NCBI GenBank assembly: GCA_023664725.1
Contig: JAMPFA010000001.1
Coordinates: 531,154-595,153 of the forward strand
Direction: 5' to 3'
DNA: 64,000 nt
Source: Roseburia sp.
GTDB lineage: Bacteria > Bacillota > Clostridia > Lachnospirales > Lachnospiraceae
Each line of letters opens with the position of its first letter. The first letter of the stretch is position 1. This document shows, in pieces, positions 17,789-26,585 of the stretch. The position numbers and the translations under genes are program-made. The notes under the pieces were generated by a model that had not been told where the DNA came from, ran no database searches, and saw only the letters and a list, made by a program, of their open reading frames with translations.

Positions 17789-19846
17789 TTAAGCTAACTG
17801 GATCAAAGCCACCTCTTTTGGCGGCAGAGAAACTGGCTCTCCCGGGGCATATTTCCAGCCGGAGAGAAGGTCTGTTCCCCCCTGTTTTAATGTCACGGCT
17901 TCTATGCTGAACCCATGGTTTAAAAGATATAAAAATCTTCCCTTTTCATTTTCCCGGACCGAAGCTTCGATGCTGGTTTCACTGCTTCCTGTGACAACAG
18001 GCTCTATACCCTGCTCTTCTGTTATTTTCTCAAAGAGTTTGACATAAAACTCCCCGCTGGAACGTGTGGCCACATAGTAGGCTTTCCCATCTCCAAAATC
18101 ATTTACCGTCACCGCAGGCATCCCGGCATAAAAGTCGCTCTCATACTCTCCCAGGCTTTCAGCCCCTTCCAGGTGGAGCAGGTCACAGAGGATTTTGGCT
18201 GGATAGAACTCTCCTCCATAGCGGATCCTCTGATAATTCCTCTCTGTCTCCTCCCTGTCCGTCTCCTCAAAGGGCAGTGCATCGGACTCCTCCACCCAGA
18301 TTCCGAGAACATCCCGAAGTCTTCCGGGATACCCCCCGGTAATCACCAGATCGTGGTTCTCCACATAACCGCTGAAATAGGTAGTGACAAAGGTTCCCCC
18401 CTCTTTCACAAACCCACGGACTTTTTCGTCAAAACCGTCTTTGCACATATAAAGCATAGGCGCCACCAACAGTTTATAACCGGAAATATCATCTTCCACC
18501 CCGATCACGTCCACAGGAACATGCATCTTTAACAGTGTGCGGTAATACTGGTACACCTCATCATAATAATTGATGGCATTGCTTGGCCCGGCAGAGAGGT
18601 CAGTTGCCCACCAGTTGTCCCAGTCAAAGACAATGGCCGCCTTTGCAGGGATCCTTCCCCCAAGGGTTTTATCCCCCAGTTCCTGCAATTCCTTGCCCAG
18701 AGCCGAAATTTCCCGAAATACCCTGGTATTCTGGGTCCCTGCATGATCGATCACCGCCCCGTGGTATTTCTCGCAGGCGCCGATGCTTCTTCTCATCTGG
18801 AAAAACATCACCGTATCCCCTCCGTGGGCCATTGCCTGATAGCTTAAAAGCCTCATGACGCCGGGACGTTTTAGGGCACAGTAGGGATGCCAGTTGCTGA
18901 CACTCGGGGTCTGCTCCATCAGCGCAAAGGGTTTCCCCTGTTTTGCCCCCCGCATCACATCATGGCAAAGGGCATTATGCCCATACTCTGCCCCAAAAAC
19001 GGGATAGCTGTCCCAGGAGACAAAATCCATCTCCTTTGCCCACTTCTGGTAGTCAAGAGGCTGATAACATCCCATCAGGTTAGTGGTAACGGGAATGTCC
19101 GGAGTATTCTTTTTCACCGCATCCCTCTCCAAAATAAAGCACTCTAACATACTGTCGGAATTGAACCTTCTGTAATCCAGGGAAATCCCCTGAAAATTTG
19201 TCCGCAGCACCCCGTCCATGAAAAACTCCTCCGAACGCTGATCCGGCAGCACCACATCCTCCCAGTCGTAGAAGGTATGCCCCCAGAAACTGGTGTTCCA
19301 GACACGGTTTAACTCTTCTAGCGTGCCGTATTTTTTCTTAAGCCAAACCCGAAAAGCCTTTTCGCAGTTTTCACAATAGCACTCCCCGCCGTACTCGTTG
19401 GAGATATGCCAGGAAACAATATTGTCATAGTCTTTATAACGCTCCGAAAGCTTTTCCGCCAGGGCAGTGGAATATTTCCGGTATGTAGGGCTGTTTGGAC
19501 AGGAATTGTGGCGGCTTCCGAATTTCCGCCTGATCCCCATATTGTCCGTCCGCAGAATATCCGGGTACTTTCTCGCCATCCATGCCGGGTGGGCCGCTGT
19601 AGAGGTGGCAAGGCATACCTTTAAGCCATTTTTCTTTACCAGCTCCATAATCTTGTCAAGCTTTGAAAAATCATAGGTGACCTCATCCTTTTGCAATGCC
19701 GCCCAGCTGAATACGTTAAGGGTCACAACATCAATGCCTGCCAAAGCGAAAAGCCGCATATCCTCCTCCCAGGTTTCCTCGGGCCACTGCTCTGGATTGT
19801 AATCTCCCCCGTAGAGAACTTTTTTTACTTTTTCATTTTCAATCAT
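17789..19846 (-). CDS. GH42 beta-galactosidase
   Basis: The 685-residue protein has the GH42 pattern throughout: KKVLYGGDYNPEQWPE at the N-terminus, acid/base Glu151 in WHISNEYGG, and nucleophile Glu311 in ALMEQTPSVSNW. A trimerisation domain (residues about 400-600) and a short C-terminal beta domain follow. A cysteine cluster of zinc-site type (CYCENC) follows the acid/base. No signal peptide, so cytosolic. ATG 19846 follows AAGGAGAAGG. It is the first gene of the leftward operon with the kinase and transporter, and would remove side-chain galactose. GH42 usually prefers beta-1,3/1,4/1,6 galactosides, so action on the beta-1,2 linkage of xyloglucan would be unusual. Confidence 0.87.
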   Translation of the reverse strand: MIENEKVKKVLYGGDYNPEQWPEETWEEDMRLFALAGIDVVTLNVFSWAALQKDEVTYDFSKLDKIMELVKKNGLKVCLATSTAAHPAWMARKYPDILRTDNMGIRRKFGSRHNSCPNSPTYRKYSTALAEKLSERYKDYDNIVSWHISNEYGGECYCENCEKAFRVWLKKKYGTLEELNRVWNTSFWGHTFYDWEDVVLPDQRSEEFFMDGVLRTNFQGISLDYRRFNSDSMLECFILERDAVKKNTPDIPVTTNLMGCYQPLDYQKWAKEMDFVSWDSYPVFGAEYGHNALCHDVMRGAKQGKPFALMEQTPSVSNWHPYCALKRPGVMRLLSYQAMAHGGDTVMFFQMRRSIGACEKYHGAVIDHAGTQNTRVFREISALGKELQELGDKTLGGRIPAKAAIVFDWDNWWATDLSAGPSNAINYYDEVYQYYRTLLKMHVPVDVIGVEDDISGYKLLVAPMLYMCKDGFDEKVRGFVKEGGTFVTTYFSGYVENHDLVITGGYPGRLRDVLGIWVEESDALPFEETDREETERNYQRIRYGGEFYPAKILCDLLHLEGAESLGEYESDFYAGMPAVTVNDFGDGKAYYVATRSSGEFYVKLFEKITEEQGIEPVVTGSSETSIEASVRENEKGRFLYLLNHGFSIEAVTLKQGGTDLLSGWKYAPGEPVSLPPKEVALIQLA

Positions 19847-19875
19847 AGCCTTCTCCTTTTATATTTTTTATTTTT

Positions 19876-19899
19876 CATGTTATCTGTTATAGTAACATG
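19876..19899 (-). promoter_or_regulatory. Inverted repeat, candidate operator before GH42
   Basis: CATGTTA (19876-19882) and TAACATG (19893-19899) form a perfect dyad with a 10-base centre that contains a TATAAC -10-like hexamer on the minus strand. It lies 30 bases upstream of the GH42 start. A dimeric regulator bound here would block or modulate the promoter. The protein is unknown. Confidence 0.45.
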
Positions 19900-19914
19900 T
19901 CCCTCTGGTAAAAG

Positions 19915-19953
19915 TAAAGACCGTCAATTCTGCATATTGTGCAGACCTGACGG
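19915..19953 (-). terminator. Terminator behind the DUF1002 gene
   Basis: Outer arms CCGTCA (19921-19926) and TGACGG (19948-19953) and inner arms TCTGCA (19929-19934) and TGCAGA (19940-19945) make a bulged stem. On the minus strand it is followed by TCTTTACTTTT. It lies nine bases after the stop of the leftward DUF1002 gene. Confidence 0.7.
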
Positions 19954-19961
19954 CCTTACCC

Positions 19962-21191
19962 CTATTTCCTGAATAGATTCAAAATTTTTTCAATCAAACT
20001 TCCAAACCAGTTTCCCAGCTTTGAAAAAAATCCGCTGACATCCCCGCCGTTTTTTATCTTGTCATAAATGGACTGGGCAGAATTTAAAAGGCTGTCAAGA
20101 TCCAGATCCAACTCATTGATCTTTTGCATCAGCTCCACGATCTGGTTAATTTCCTCCTCAGTGAGAACCACATGAAATTTCTCACAGCCCTCGGCGATGG
20201 CTTCTCTGATCTCCCCCTCATCGCTCATGTCGTGTTCCACTACTGCCTGTTTTACATAGGCGATGAGCGCTTCCACCTCATCGGAATCCGCCCCGTTTGA
20301 ACTTTCCAGATTTCCAGTGAGCACCAGCTCATGAAGAGCCGTGTCAATACTCTCCTCGTCAATCTCGTCCCCTGTCATCTCTTTGTACGCCTTGAAAATT
20401 CCCACAAGAGCAGCTGTCCCGGAGATGGCTGTAGGTGCCGCCACAATGATGTCCGCATCCTCTATCCCAGCTGTTGCAAGGGCATTTTTGTACATTCCCA
20501 CGGTACAGTAGGAAATATTGTTGGTGGAGATATTGATCCCATTGCCGTCTTTTCTCTCCACAATAACAATGGAAGATAATGACCTGGTTCCAATCTTGCT
20601 CTTATCGATATAGGCATCCAGATATTGATGTTCCTCCGCATTGTTCACATAAAGAACATCGTATTCCTCCAGCTTCCCAGCATCAATCCCCATAAGGGCA
20701 AGGACAGTGGCTCTCTGCTCCGGGGAAAGGTCTGCCCCTAATGCAAGATATGGTCTGTCATTTTTCTTAATCTTTACGTTATCATCATTCTTGTCTGCCT
20801 CGACAGTTACTGTGCCGGAAAGATCCGGTGTCTCCTGAATAACCGTGCCGGAAACATTTTCACTCTGAGAGGAATCATTTCCATCATCTGTTGCCGTAGC
20901 GTCAATACCTTTTGTATTATCTGAACCTGCCACGCCGTTTGCTTCCCCCGGCTGGCTTTCATCTCCTGTCTGTTCCCCTGAGGCGTCTGCCCCGTCATCT
21001 TCCTGGCTTCCCTGAGAGGCATCTGTTGTGAAACTGTCCCCCAGTGTGTCTGCATCTGTCTGCCCTGGCGCCATGGTTTCCTGCGCATCCTCATCCTCAA
21101 ATACTTCCGCCGCTTTTAGGGGCATGGCTGAAGTAAAAAGGACACATGCCGATAATGCACCACAGAGCATACGTTTCCATTCTTTTCTCAT
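19962..21191 (-). CDS. Secreted DUF1002 (YpuA-like) protein
   Basis: The 409-residue protein has a signal peptide (basic start, hydrophobic LCGALSACVLFTSAM, cleavage near LKAAE), then about 110 residues of low-complexity Asp/Glu/Ser/Thr/Gly-rich sequence, then a DUF1002 domain from about residue 148 (LALGADLSPEQRATVLALMG, later YCTVGMYKNALATAG and AAPTAISGTAALVGIFKAY). The C-terminus is amphipathic with a possible membrane-facing helix. The family, which includes Bacillus YpuA, has no known function. The acidic linker suggests a domain held away from the membrane. The gene stands alone with its own terminator. Confidence 0.8.
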   Translation of the reverse strand: MRKEWKRMLCGALSACVLFTSAMPLKAAEVFEDEDAQETMAPGQTDADTLGDSFTTDASQGSQEDDGADASGEQTGDESQPGEANGVAGSDNTKGIDATATDDGNDSSQSENVSGTVIQETPDLSGTVTVEADKNDDNVKIKKNDRPYLALGADLSPEQRATVLALMGIDAGKLEEYDVLYVNNAEEHQYLDAYIDKSKIGTRSLSSIVIVERKDGNGINISTNNISYCTVGMYKNALATAGIEDADIIVAAPTAISGTAALVGIFKAYKEMTGDEIDEESIDTALHELVLTGNLESSNGADSDEVEALIAYVKQAVVEHDMSDEGEIREAIAEGCEKFHVVLTEEEINQIVELMQKINELDLDLDSLLNSAQSIYDKIKNGGDVSGFFSKLGNWFGSLIEKILNLFRK

Positions 21192-21290
21192 AATATAAAA
21201 CCTCCTTTGTTATAGAACGCCTTCATTTTCACACAAAATTTAAAGGATGTCAAAGGATTATGAAAAAATTAAGATAAATTTTATTTTTCC

Positions 21291-22235
21291 TTAATGTTCT
21301 TTTACCCGAACCTCCATCCAGGAAAATAAATTACGATATACCACTTTTCTATCCACTTCGTTTAGAATCTCATGGCGGTCGTCCTTATACAATTTCCAGG
21401 TAAGATCTGTAAGTCCCGCTTTTTTGTACTGACGGTATACTTTTTTCACTCCCACTCCCATATCTCCCACCGGGTCCTGATCCCCGGAAACAAGGAAAAT
21501 CGGCAGATCCTTTGGTATTCTTGCGATATTTTCCGGCTGGTTGTCATGATACACTGCCTCCATCAGCCCATAATATCCATTTATGGTAAAAAGATAGATA
21601 CATTTTTCATCCTTGAAATATTTCTCTGCAATCTCCAGATCTTTTGTCAACCAGTTCCTCTCCAAAATTTTCCCGTCGGAGTCAAACTGACGATATGAGC
21701 CTAACAGAGAAAGTCTTCGGACAAACTGACTGCGGAAATGCCAGCCGAAAACCATGGCCAGGGTCTTGCACAATGCCATGCCAAGTTTCATTACCCCGTC
21801 CGGCACGCTTCCGGTTCCCACCACAATAACGCCCGTAAGGTTTTCCCCATAAATAGTAATATATTTTCTAAGCATATAGGAACCCATGCTGTGTCCCAGC
21901 ATAAAATAAGGCATCCCCGGATTTTCCTCCTGCACCATAGTCCGTAAGGTGTGCATGTCTTCGATCAGAACATCGCTGGGATGGCTTTCACAGAAAAATC
22001 CCAATTCCTCTTTTGATGTAATGGAATCCCCATGCCCTAAATGGTCATGTCCCACCACAAGATACCCTTTTTTCGTCAGATAGCGGGCAAAATCTTTATA
22101 CCTTAAAACATATTCCTGCATTCCGTGGGTAATCTGAAGCACCTTGTCCCACTTTCTATCATCCGGCATAAACCTTACTGCGTGAATATCAGTCCTGCCA
22201 TCTTTAGACAGAAACGTACACTCCTCCTGAATCAT
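21291..22235 (-). CDS. Alpha/beta hydrolase, monoacylglycerol lipase-like
   Basis: The 314-residue protein is a serine hydrolase with nucleophile elbow GHSMGS (about residue 113), the oxyanion region LQITHGMQEY, the acid in LVSGDQDPVGD and the catalytic His in DDRHEILNE. This is the lysophospholipase/monoglyceride lipase layout (PldB-like). No signal peptide. It lies 15 bases downstream of the chemoreceptor-like gene and is probably cotranscribed. The substrate is unknown. Confidence 0.8.
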   Translation of the reverse strand: MIQEECTFLSKDGRTDIHAVRFMPDDRKWDKVLQITHGMQEYVLRYKDFARYLTKKGYLVVGHDHLGHGDSITSKEELGFFCESHPSDVLIEDMHTLRTMVQEENPGMPYFMLGHSMGSYMLRKYITIYGENLTGVIVVGTGSVPDGVMKLGMALCKTLAMVFGWHFRSQFVRRLSLLGSYRQFDSDGKILERNWLTKDLEIAEKYFKDEKCIYLFTINGYYGLMEAVYHDNQPENIARIPKDLPIFLVSGDQDPVGDMGVGVKKVYRQYKKAGLTDLTWKLYKDDRHEILNEVDRKVVYRNLFSWMEVRVKEH

Positions 22236-22250
22236 ACCTCTCCTCCTGTT

Positions 22251-23183
22251 CTACCCCTCTGTTTTACTATAAACCTTTGAAAACTGGTCTAAAAGCAATG
22301 CCTTTGCCTGTCTGTTCTCCTCCGCATAGGAGACCATCTCTTCCAACCTGCATAATATGTCCTCATAGCTCTCACAGGCTTCCCTGACTCCATCTGCCAC
22401 TCTCTTTGTATCATTTTTCTGCTCTTTTAACAGTTGAGCCAGCACGGCCTCCTCCTGCACATCCAGCTTTAGGGAAACAATATCATCCTGCCATTCCGCA
22501 GTGGTCTCAAGCTTTTTTAAAAGCCCGTTGATGATCACTTTGCGAAGCTCCTTTTCCCTGTTGCCAAACTCCTGAAACTCATTGATCTGATTGGAAAGTT
22601 CCTCCAACATCCGGGCATATTTTTCCGATAACAGGCGTATCTCCTCAGCGGCCTGCAAAAATTCTTTGCCGGCGCCTCCAAGCTTTCCTGCCTCCACTGC
22701 CGCATTTAAGGAAAGCACAGTCATACGTCCCACCGTCTCCTGCATTTTCACAACATGAGCTCTGTTGTCCCCAAATTGTTTTTCCCAGTTTGCACCGCCC
22801 TTTTCTTCCAGTTCGTTGAGCTGTGCGCACCGTGTCTTGATATCGTCAGTAAATCCGGCAACCAACTTTACTTTTTCCAGACAGTTCTTTAAAGACATTT
22901 CCCCGTCTCGGGTCTTAAGACCTGAAGATGCCACCTTCTCCATTCTGGAATAAACCGCCGCCGCTTTATCATTCAAATGTCCCCAGACCACACTGCGCTC
23001 CTGCAGAGTATCTGTCAGATCCTCAATGTCCCGCTGAAGCTGGGTGTTGCCGGATTCCAAAGTGGCAAAGGCTCTATCTGAGACAGGCTTCATCTCTTTC
23101 ACTGCATTTTTCAGACTGTCATACTCATTTTGCAACTCCTGGGCTTTCTCTAAACTTTCTTTGGTCTTTTTTGTACTAAACAT
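22251..23183 (-). CDS. Soluble chemoreceptor-like signalling protein with degenerate tip
   Basis: The 310-residue protein is almost all coiled coil, without membrane segments, HAMP or a recognisable sensor domain. The centre (TVLSLNAAVEAGKLGGAGKEF, shown here in part, then AEEIRLLSEKYA) is clearly derived from the methyl-accepting hairpin tip, whose consensus is LNAAIEAARAGE-G-GFAVVA-EIR-LAE. Here the Arg and the final Glu of the tip are replaced, which may weaken contact with CheA/CheW. It may be a cytoplasmic receptor or a scaffold that has left chemotaxis. ATG 23183 is followed by basic residues. It stands between recJ and the hydrolase in the same direction. Confidence 0.65.
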   Translation of the reverse strand: MFSTKKTKESLEKAQELQNEYDSLKNAVKEMKPVSDRAFATLESGNTQLQRDIEDLTDTLQERSVVWGHLNDKAAAVYSRMEKVASSGLKTRDGEMSLKNCLEKVKLVAGFTDDIKTRCAQLNELEEKGGANWEKQFGDNRAHVVKMQETVGRMTVLSLNAAVEAGKLGGAGKEFLQAAEEIRLLSEKYARMLEELSNQINEFQEFGNREKELRKVIINGLLKKLETTAEWQDDIVSLKLDVQEEAVLAQLLKEQKNDTKRVADGVREACESYEDILCRLEEMVSYAEENRQAKALLLDQFSKVYSKTEG

Positions 23184-23242
23184 ATGATTCTCCTTAAACA
23201 GGTTCTAAACACTACCATACATTATAAACGATTCTTATTTTT

Positions 23243-24967
23243 TTAGCAATAATTAGAGAGGACAATCTGAATCTCTTCTCTGTCCATATAGCTGTTGATC
23301 TCTGGGTAATAGATAATGGAAATTTCTTCTCTGCTCTCCAAAAATTCCAGGAAATCCATCACTTCCCCGAAATAGACTGCCGGATAGAAATAGCCATAGG
23401 CGTCATTAAGAGTCAATTTCAACACATTTTTATTTTTTCCAACAATTCTTTTTTCTTTGACTTTAATATTTTTGTCAGCAAATACCGGTTTTTGATTTCC
23501 CTTTCCAAAAGGCTCCAAAAGTTCCATCTGTCTCACAAGCTCTTTTGTTACATAGGATAAGGGCATGGGAACATCAATATGTATCTTTGGGATAAAATCC
23601 TCTTCCGATAAACTGCAAAAATCGTTTATGTCCAGGCGGAACTGATCCACATCCTCCTTTGCCATGCTTAGGCCTGCCGCCATGGGATGCCCGCCAAACT
23701 TTGTAAAATAACTGCGGCACTTGCACAGTTCCTCATACATGGAGTAGGCTTCTATAGACCTTCCTGAACCCTTCACCCCATCCTCCGAAGGGGTGATCAC
23801 GATGACAGGCTTATGGTAAATTTCCCGGATACGCCCGGCCACAATTCCTGCCAGACTCTCATGCAGATCCTCAAGGTATACCACCATCACCTTATCCCTA
23901 TCCCAGCCCTCTTTTACAATCTTCTCTTTTGCACTTTTCAGTCCCTCAAATGTCATGGCTTTTCGCTCCTCATTAAGCCCATCCAACTCTATGGCAAGAG
24001 GAATGGCCTCCTCCAAGGACTCTGCCATCATAAGTTTCAAAGAACGCAGAGCAGTATCTAACCTGCCGCTAGCATTGATACAGGGACCAAGCACAAATCC
24101 TAAGTGATAGGCGCCAAGCCTCTGCGGCATAATATTTTTCTGCCGTATCAGAGCGGAGAGACCAGGGTTTTTCGTGTAACGCATTCGCTCCAGACCAAAT
24201 TTTACAATAATCCGGTTTTCATCCACCAGGTCCATCACATCCCCCACTGTGGCAAAGGCCGCATTCTCCAAAAATTCCATATAGGCATCTTCTGGCAGGC
24301 CAAAAGCTTCATACAGAACCTGCACCAATTTCCAGGCCACCACTGCACCACAGATACCGGAAAAGGGATACGAACACTCCTGCTGCTTTGGATTTATGAT
24401 AGCGTCCGCCTGGCTTCTTATATACCTTCGCTTCCCATTTTCCTCCACATAAGGAATATCGTGGTGATCTGTCACCAGAACCGTCATTCCAAAGCTTTTG
24501 GCATAGGCAATGGCCTCTATGGCGGCAATGCCATTATCACAGGTGAGTATGGTATCGATTTCCTGCTGCTTTGCCAGAGAAATCAGATTCTCATTGATCC
24601 CGTACCCGTCCTTCATCCTGTCAGGAATAGCTGCACTGACTATCCCTCCCACCCGACGGATACCTGTCAAAAGAATGTAGGTGGACTGAATGCCATCGAC
24701 ATCGTAGTCTCCTATGATTCGGATAGTCTTGCCATTTTGAATCTTTTCCTGCAAAATTTTTACAGTGCGGTCTATATCCATCATTAAATGAGGATTATAT
24801 AATTTATCTACTGTCCCGTGGAGATAGATTTCAATATCTTTGTCCTCTGTTAAATCACGATTTCTTAAAATCCTCGCCAGCACCTGGTCAATATTGTGGC
24901 GTCTGCCGATTTCCTTAAAATCTGCTTTCTTATTTTGGATCAGCCATTTTTCTTTTTGTATACTCAT
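23243..24967 (-). CDS. recJ: Single-stranded-DNA exonuclease RecJ
   Basis: The 574-residue protein has the DHH phosphoesterase motifs IIGDYDVDGIQST, CDNGIAA and VTDHHDIPY, and the DHHA1 motif FGGHPMAAGLSM, followed by an OB-like C-terminal domain. RecJ degrades single-stranded DNA 5' to 3' in recombination and mismatch and base-excision repair, with Mn2+ or Mg2+. ATG 24967 is preferred; the frame also offers GTG 24979 four codons earlier, and neither has a strong ribosome binding site. It follows the AlbA_2 gene by 18 bases, so translation may be coupled. Confidence 0.88.
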   Translation of the reverse strand: MSIQKEKWLIQNKKADFKEIGRRHNIDQVLARILRNRDLTEDKDIEIYLHGTVDKLYNPHLMMDIDRTVKILQEKIQNGKTIRIIGDYDVDGIQSTYILLTGIRRVGGIVSAAIPDRMKDGYGINENLISLAKQQEIDTILTCDNGIAAIEAIAYAKSFGMTVLVTDHHDIPYVEENGKRRYIRSQADAIINPKQQECSYPFSGICGAVVAWKLVQVLYEAFGLPEDAYMEFLENAAFATVGDVMDLVDENRIIVKFGLERMRYTKNPGLSALIRQKNIMPQRLGAYHLGFVLGPCINASGRLDTALRSLKLMMAESLEEAIPLAIELDGLNEERKAMTFEGLKSAKEKIVKEGWDRDKVMVVYLEDLHESLAGIVAGRIREIYHKPVIVITPSEDGVKGSGRSIEAYSMYEELCKCRSYFTKFGGHPMAAGLSMAKEDVDQFRLDINDFCSLSEEDFIPKIHIDVPMPLSYVTKELVRQMELLEPFGKGNQKPVFADKNIKVKEKRIVGKNKNVLKLTLNDAYGYFYPAVYFGEVMDFLEFLESREEISIIYYPEINSYMDREEIQIVLSNYC

Positions 24968-24985
24968 AATTTTTCCCACGCAATT

Positions 24986-26497
24986 CTATAAAAATTCCCG
25001 CAATATATACTTGGTATTCTTCGCAGCACCAACCTTACAAATAATCCCGCTTTCTACCATAGTTTTCAACACTGCTCTTGCTCTACGCTGCTTCACACCT
25101 AATAATTTTTCAACCTCAGAAGAAGTAATCTGACCGTTTTTTTCGATCATCTGGTAAATTTCTGCCTGCTGTCCTGACAAATGTCCGGCACTTATCCGGC
25201 ACTCTCCGGCATTATTCGGCACCCTCCAATATCCTCCGGCACTCTCCGGCACTCTCCGGTACATTTCCGGCATTTCCCTAACTCTATCCGGCATCTCCAC
25301 AACATGACTCTCAGCAGCATCACCTGCCCGAAACAAATTAATCCTCAGTGCAATCTCCATATCTACAAATTCCGGCTCCGGCAGTCCGTACTCATTCATC
25401 TCTCGAAAAAGTTTTGGTATACCAGTACCCCAGCCTTCAATCAAATTCATATAAGAAAAGGCATGAGCCAAAGCACGATTCCTTATCTGCGAATATCCCT
25501 CCTTCATTCGGCTAATGGTCACCCCTGGCATCAATCCTCCGGGTGATGTAATCTCCAGACGGTCATCATAAATAGCAACCTGAATATGAGACGACTGTAG
25601 AAAACTGCAATTCATCACTGCGTTAATTATCAACTCTCGAATACTGTCCGGCGGAAGCTCATAAATATCCCTGCGGTACAATCCCTCAATCCTGGCACCA
25701 AGCCGTATATTTCGCAACACAAACTGAAAAGCATCCTCAGCCTGCTTCCACAGCGGACCATCATAATCCCTTTTATCCACAAAAATCGCACGAGTCTTTC
25801 CTTTAAACATACCGCATTGAATTTTCGAAAGAAAAGCATCCTGCCCCGTTAAAAACACATAGGCATTTGTAGGATGGATACTGCCATTCTCATCCTCAGC
25901 CAAAATCCCCCAGTTTAAAAGAATATTCTTTGTAACATTTTTTACAGATTGACGCTGAACATCATTTTTACAATTGATCAGAGCTGCCTCTTTCATATCT
26001 GCACAAAGCTTTTGTATCTCCTCATCAGAAATATTCAAATCCTTCCGAATCACAGTATCATAGGAACGTCCTTCTGACTCATAGTACATCTCCTGCGTCA
26101 TTGCTCGGTCTGCCTTTCTGGAAGTTCCTGATATCCGTATATAAACACCATCCGTTATGCCATCCGACTTGATATAATATGGTTTCTGTTTACCCGCACT
26201 GATTTCCACCACAATAATCGTCTTATCCTTTATTGTCTGCAAATAGATATCCGGTATAATAACTGGCTCACAGCAATCCGAAATAGCATTCGCAATCGCA
26301 TCCATCTCACGAAAAACAATATCCTCTGAAATGCCCACAATTGCCCTCGTATCATCATCAATACCAAAGACAATTCGCCCACCTCTTCCATTGGCAAAGG
26401 CGACAATGGACTTCATATACTTAATACTTTTTTCTGGTCTACTTACCTTAAATTCTACATTTTTGGATTCACCGGCAAAAATCTCCTCCACTGTCAT
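24986..26497 (-). CDS. AlbA_2 (Schlafen-type) ATP-binding regulator with winged helix
   Basis: The 503-residue protein begins with an AlbA_2 domain (GESKNVEFKVSRPEKS, AFANGRGGRIVFGIDDD), then a GHKL ATPase-like region (REIINAVMNCSFLQ-type stretch near residue 290; GGLMPGVTISRM near 325), a repeat-rich linker (about residues 410-445), and a C-terminal winged helix (MIEKNGQITSSEVEKLLGVK). Such proteins are often listed as transcriptional regulators or RecG-like; their roles are poorly known and some belong to defence islands. The linker is encoded by degenerate 10-base repeats. The start at 26497 fits the family. Confidence 0.75.
   Translation of the reverse strand: MTVEEIFAGESKNVEFKVSRPEKSIKYMKSIVAFANGRGGRIVFGIDDDTRAIVGISEDIVFREMDAIANAISDCCEPVIIPDIYLQTIKDKTIIVVEISAGKQKPYYIKSDGITDGVYIRISGTSRKADRAMTQEMYYESEGRSYDTVIRKDLNISDEEIQKLCADMKEAALINCKNDVQRQSVKNVTKNILLNWGILAEDENGSIHPTNAYVFLTGQDAFLSKIQCGMFKGKTRAIFVDKRDYDGPLWKQAEDAFQFVLRNIRLGARIEGLYRRDIYELPPDSIRELIINAVMNCSFLQSSHIQVAIYDDRLEITSPGGLMPGVTISRMKEGYSQIRNRALAHAFSYMNLIEGWGTGIPKLFREMNEYGLPEPEFVDMEIALRINLFRAGDAAESHVVEMPDRVREMPEMYRRVPESAGGYWRVPNNAGECRISAGHLSGQQAEIYQMIEKNGQITSSEVEKLLGVKQRRARAVLKTMVESGIICKVGAAKNTKYILREFL
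25183..25293. repeat. Degenerate 10-bp minisatellite inside the AlbA_2 gene
   Basis: The unit TCCGGCACTC recurs about nine times, with changes, between 25183 and 25293. Because 10 is not a multiple of 3, adjacent units are read in different frames and only every third unit repeats at protein level. It encodes the linker before the winged helix. Unit loss or gain would shift the frame unless three units change together. Confidence 0.7.
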
Positions 26498-26585
26498 ACT
26501 GCCACCTCCTGCTAACTGGAGACTTCTCTCTACTTATCTTTTGCACTATTCGTATAAAATATTATATTTCAAAACAAAAAAAATA

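Noticed and set aside
25183..25293. CRISPR-like array
   Set aside because: Units of ten bases follow one another without spacers, are degenerate, and lie inside a coding frame. This is a minisatellite.
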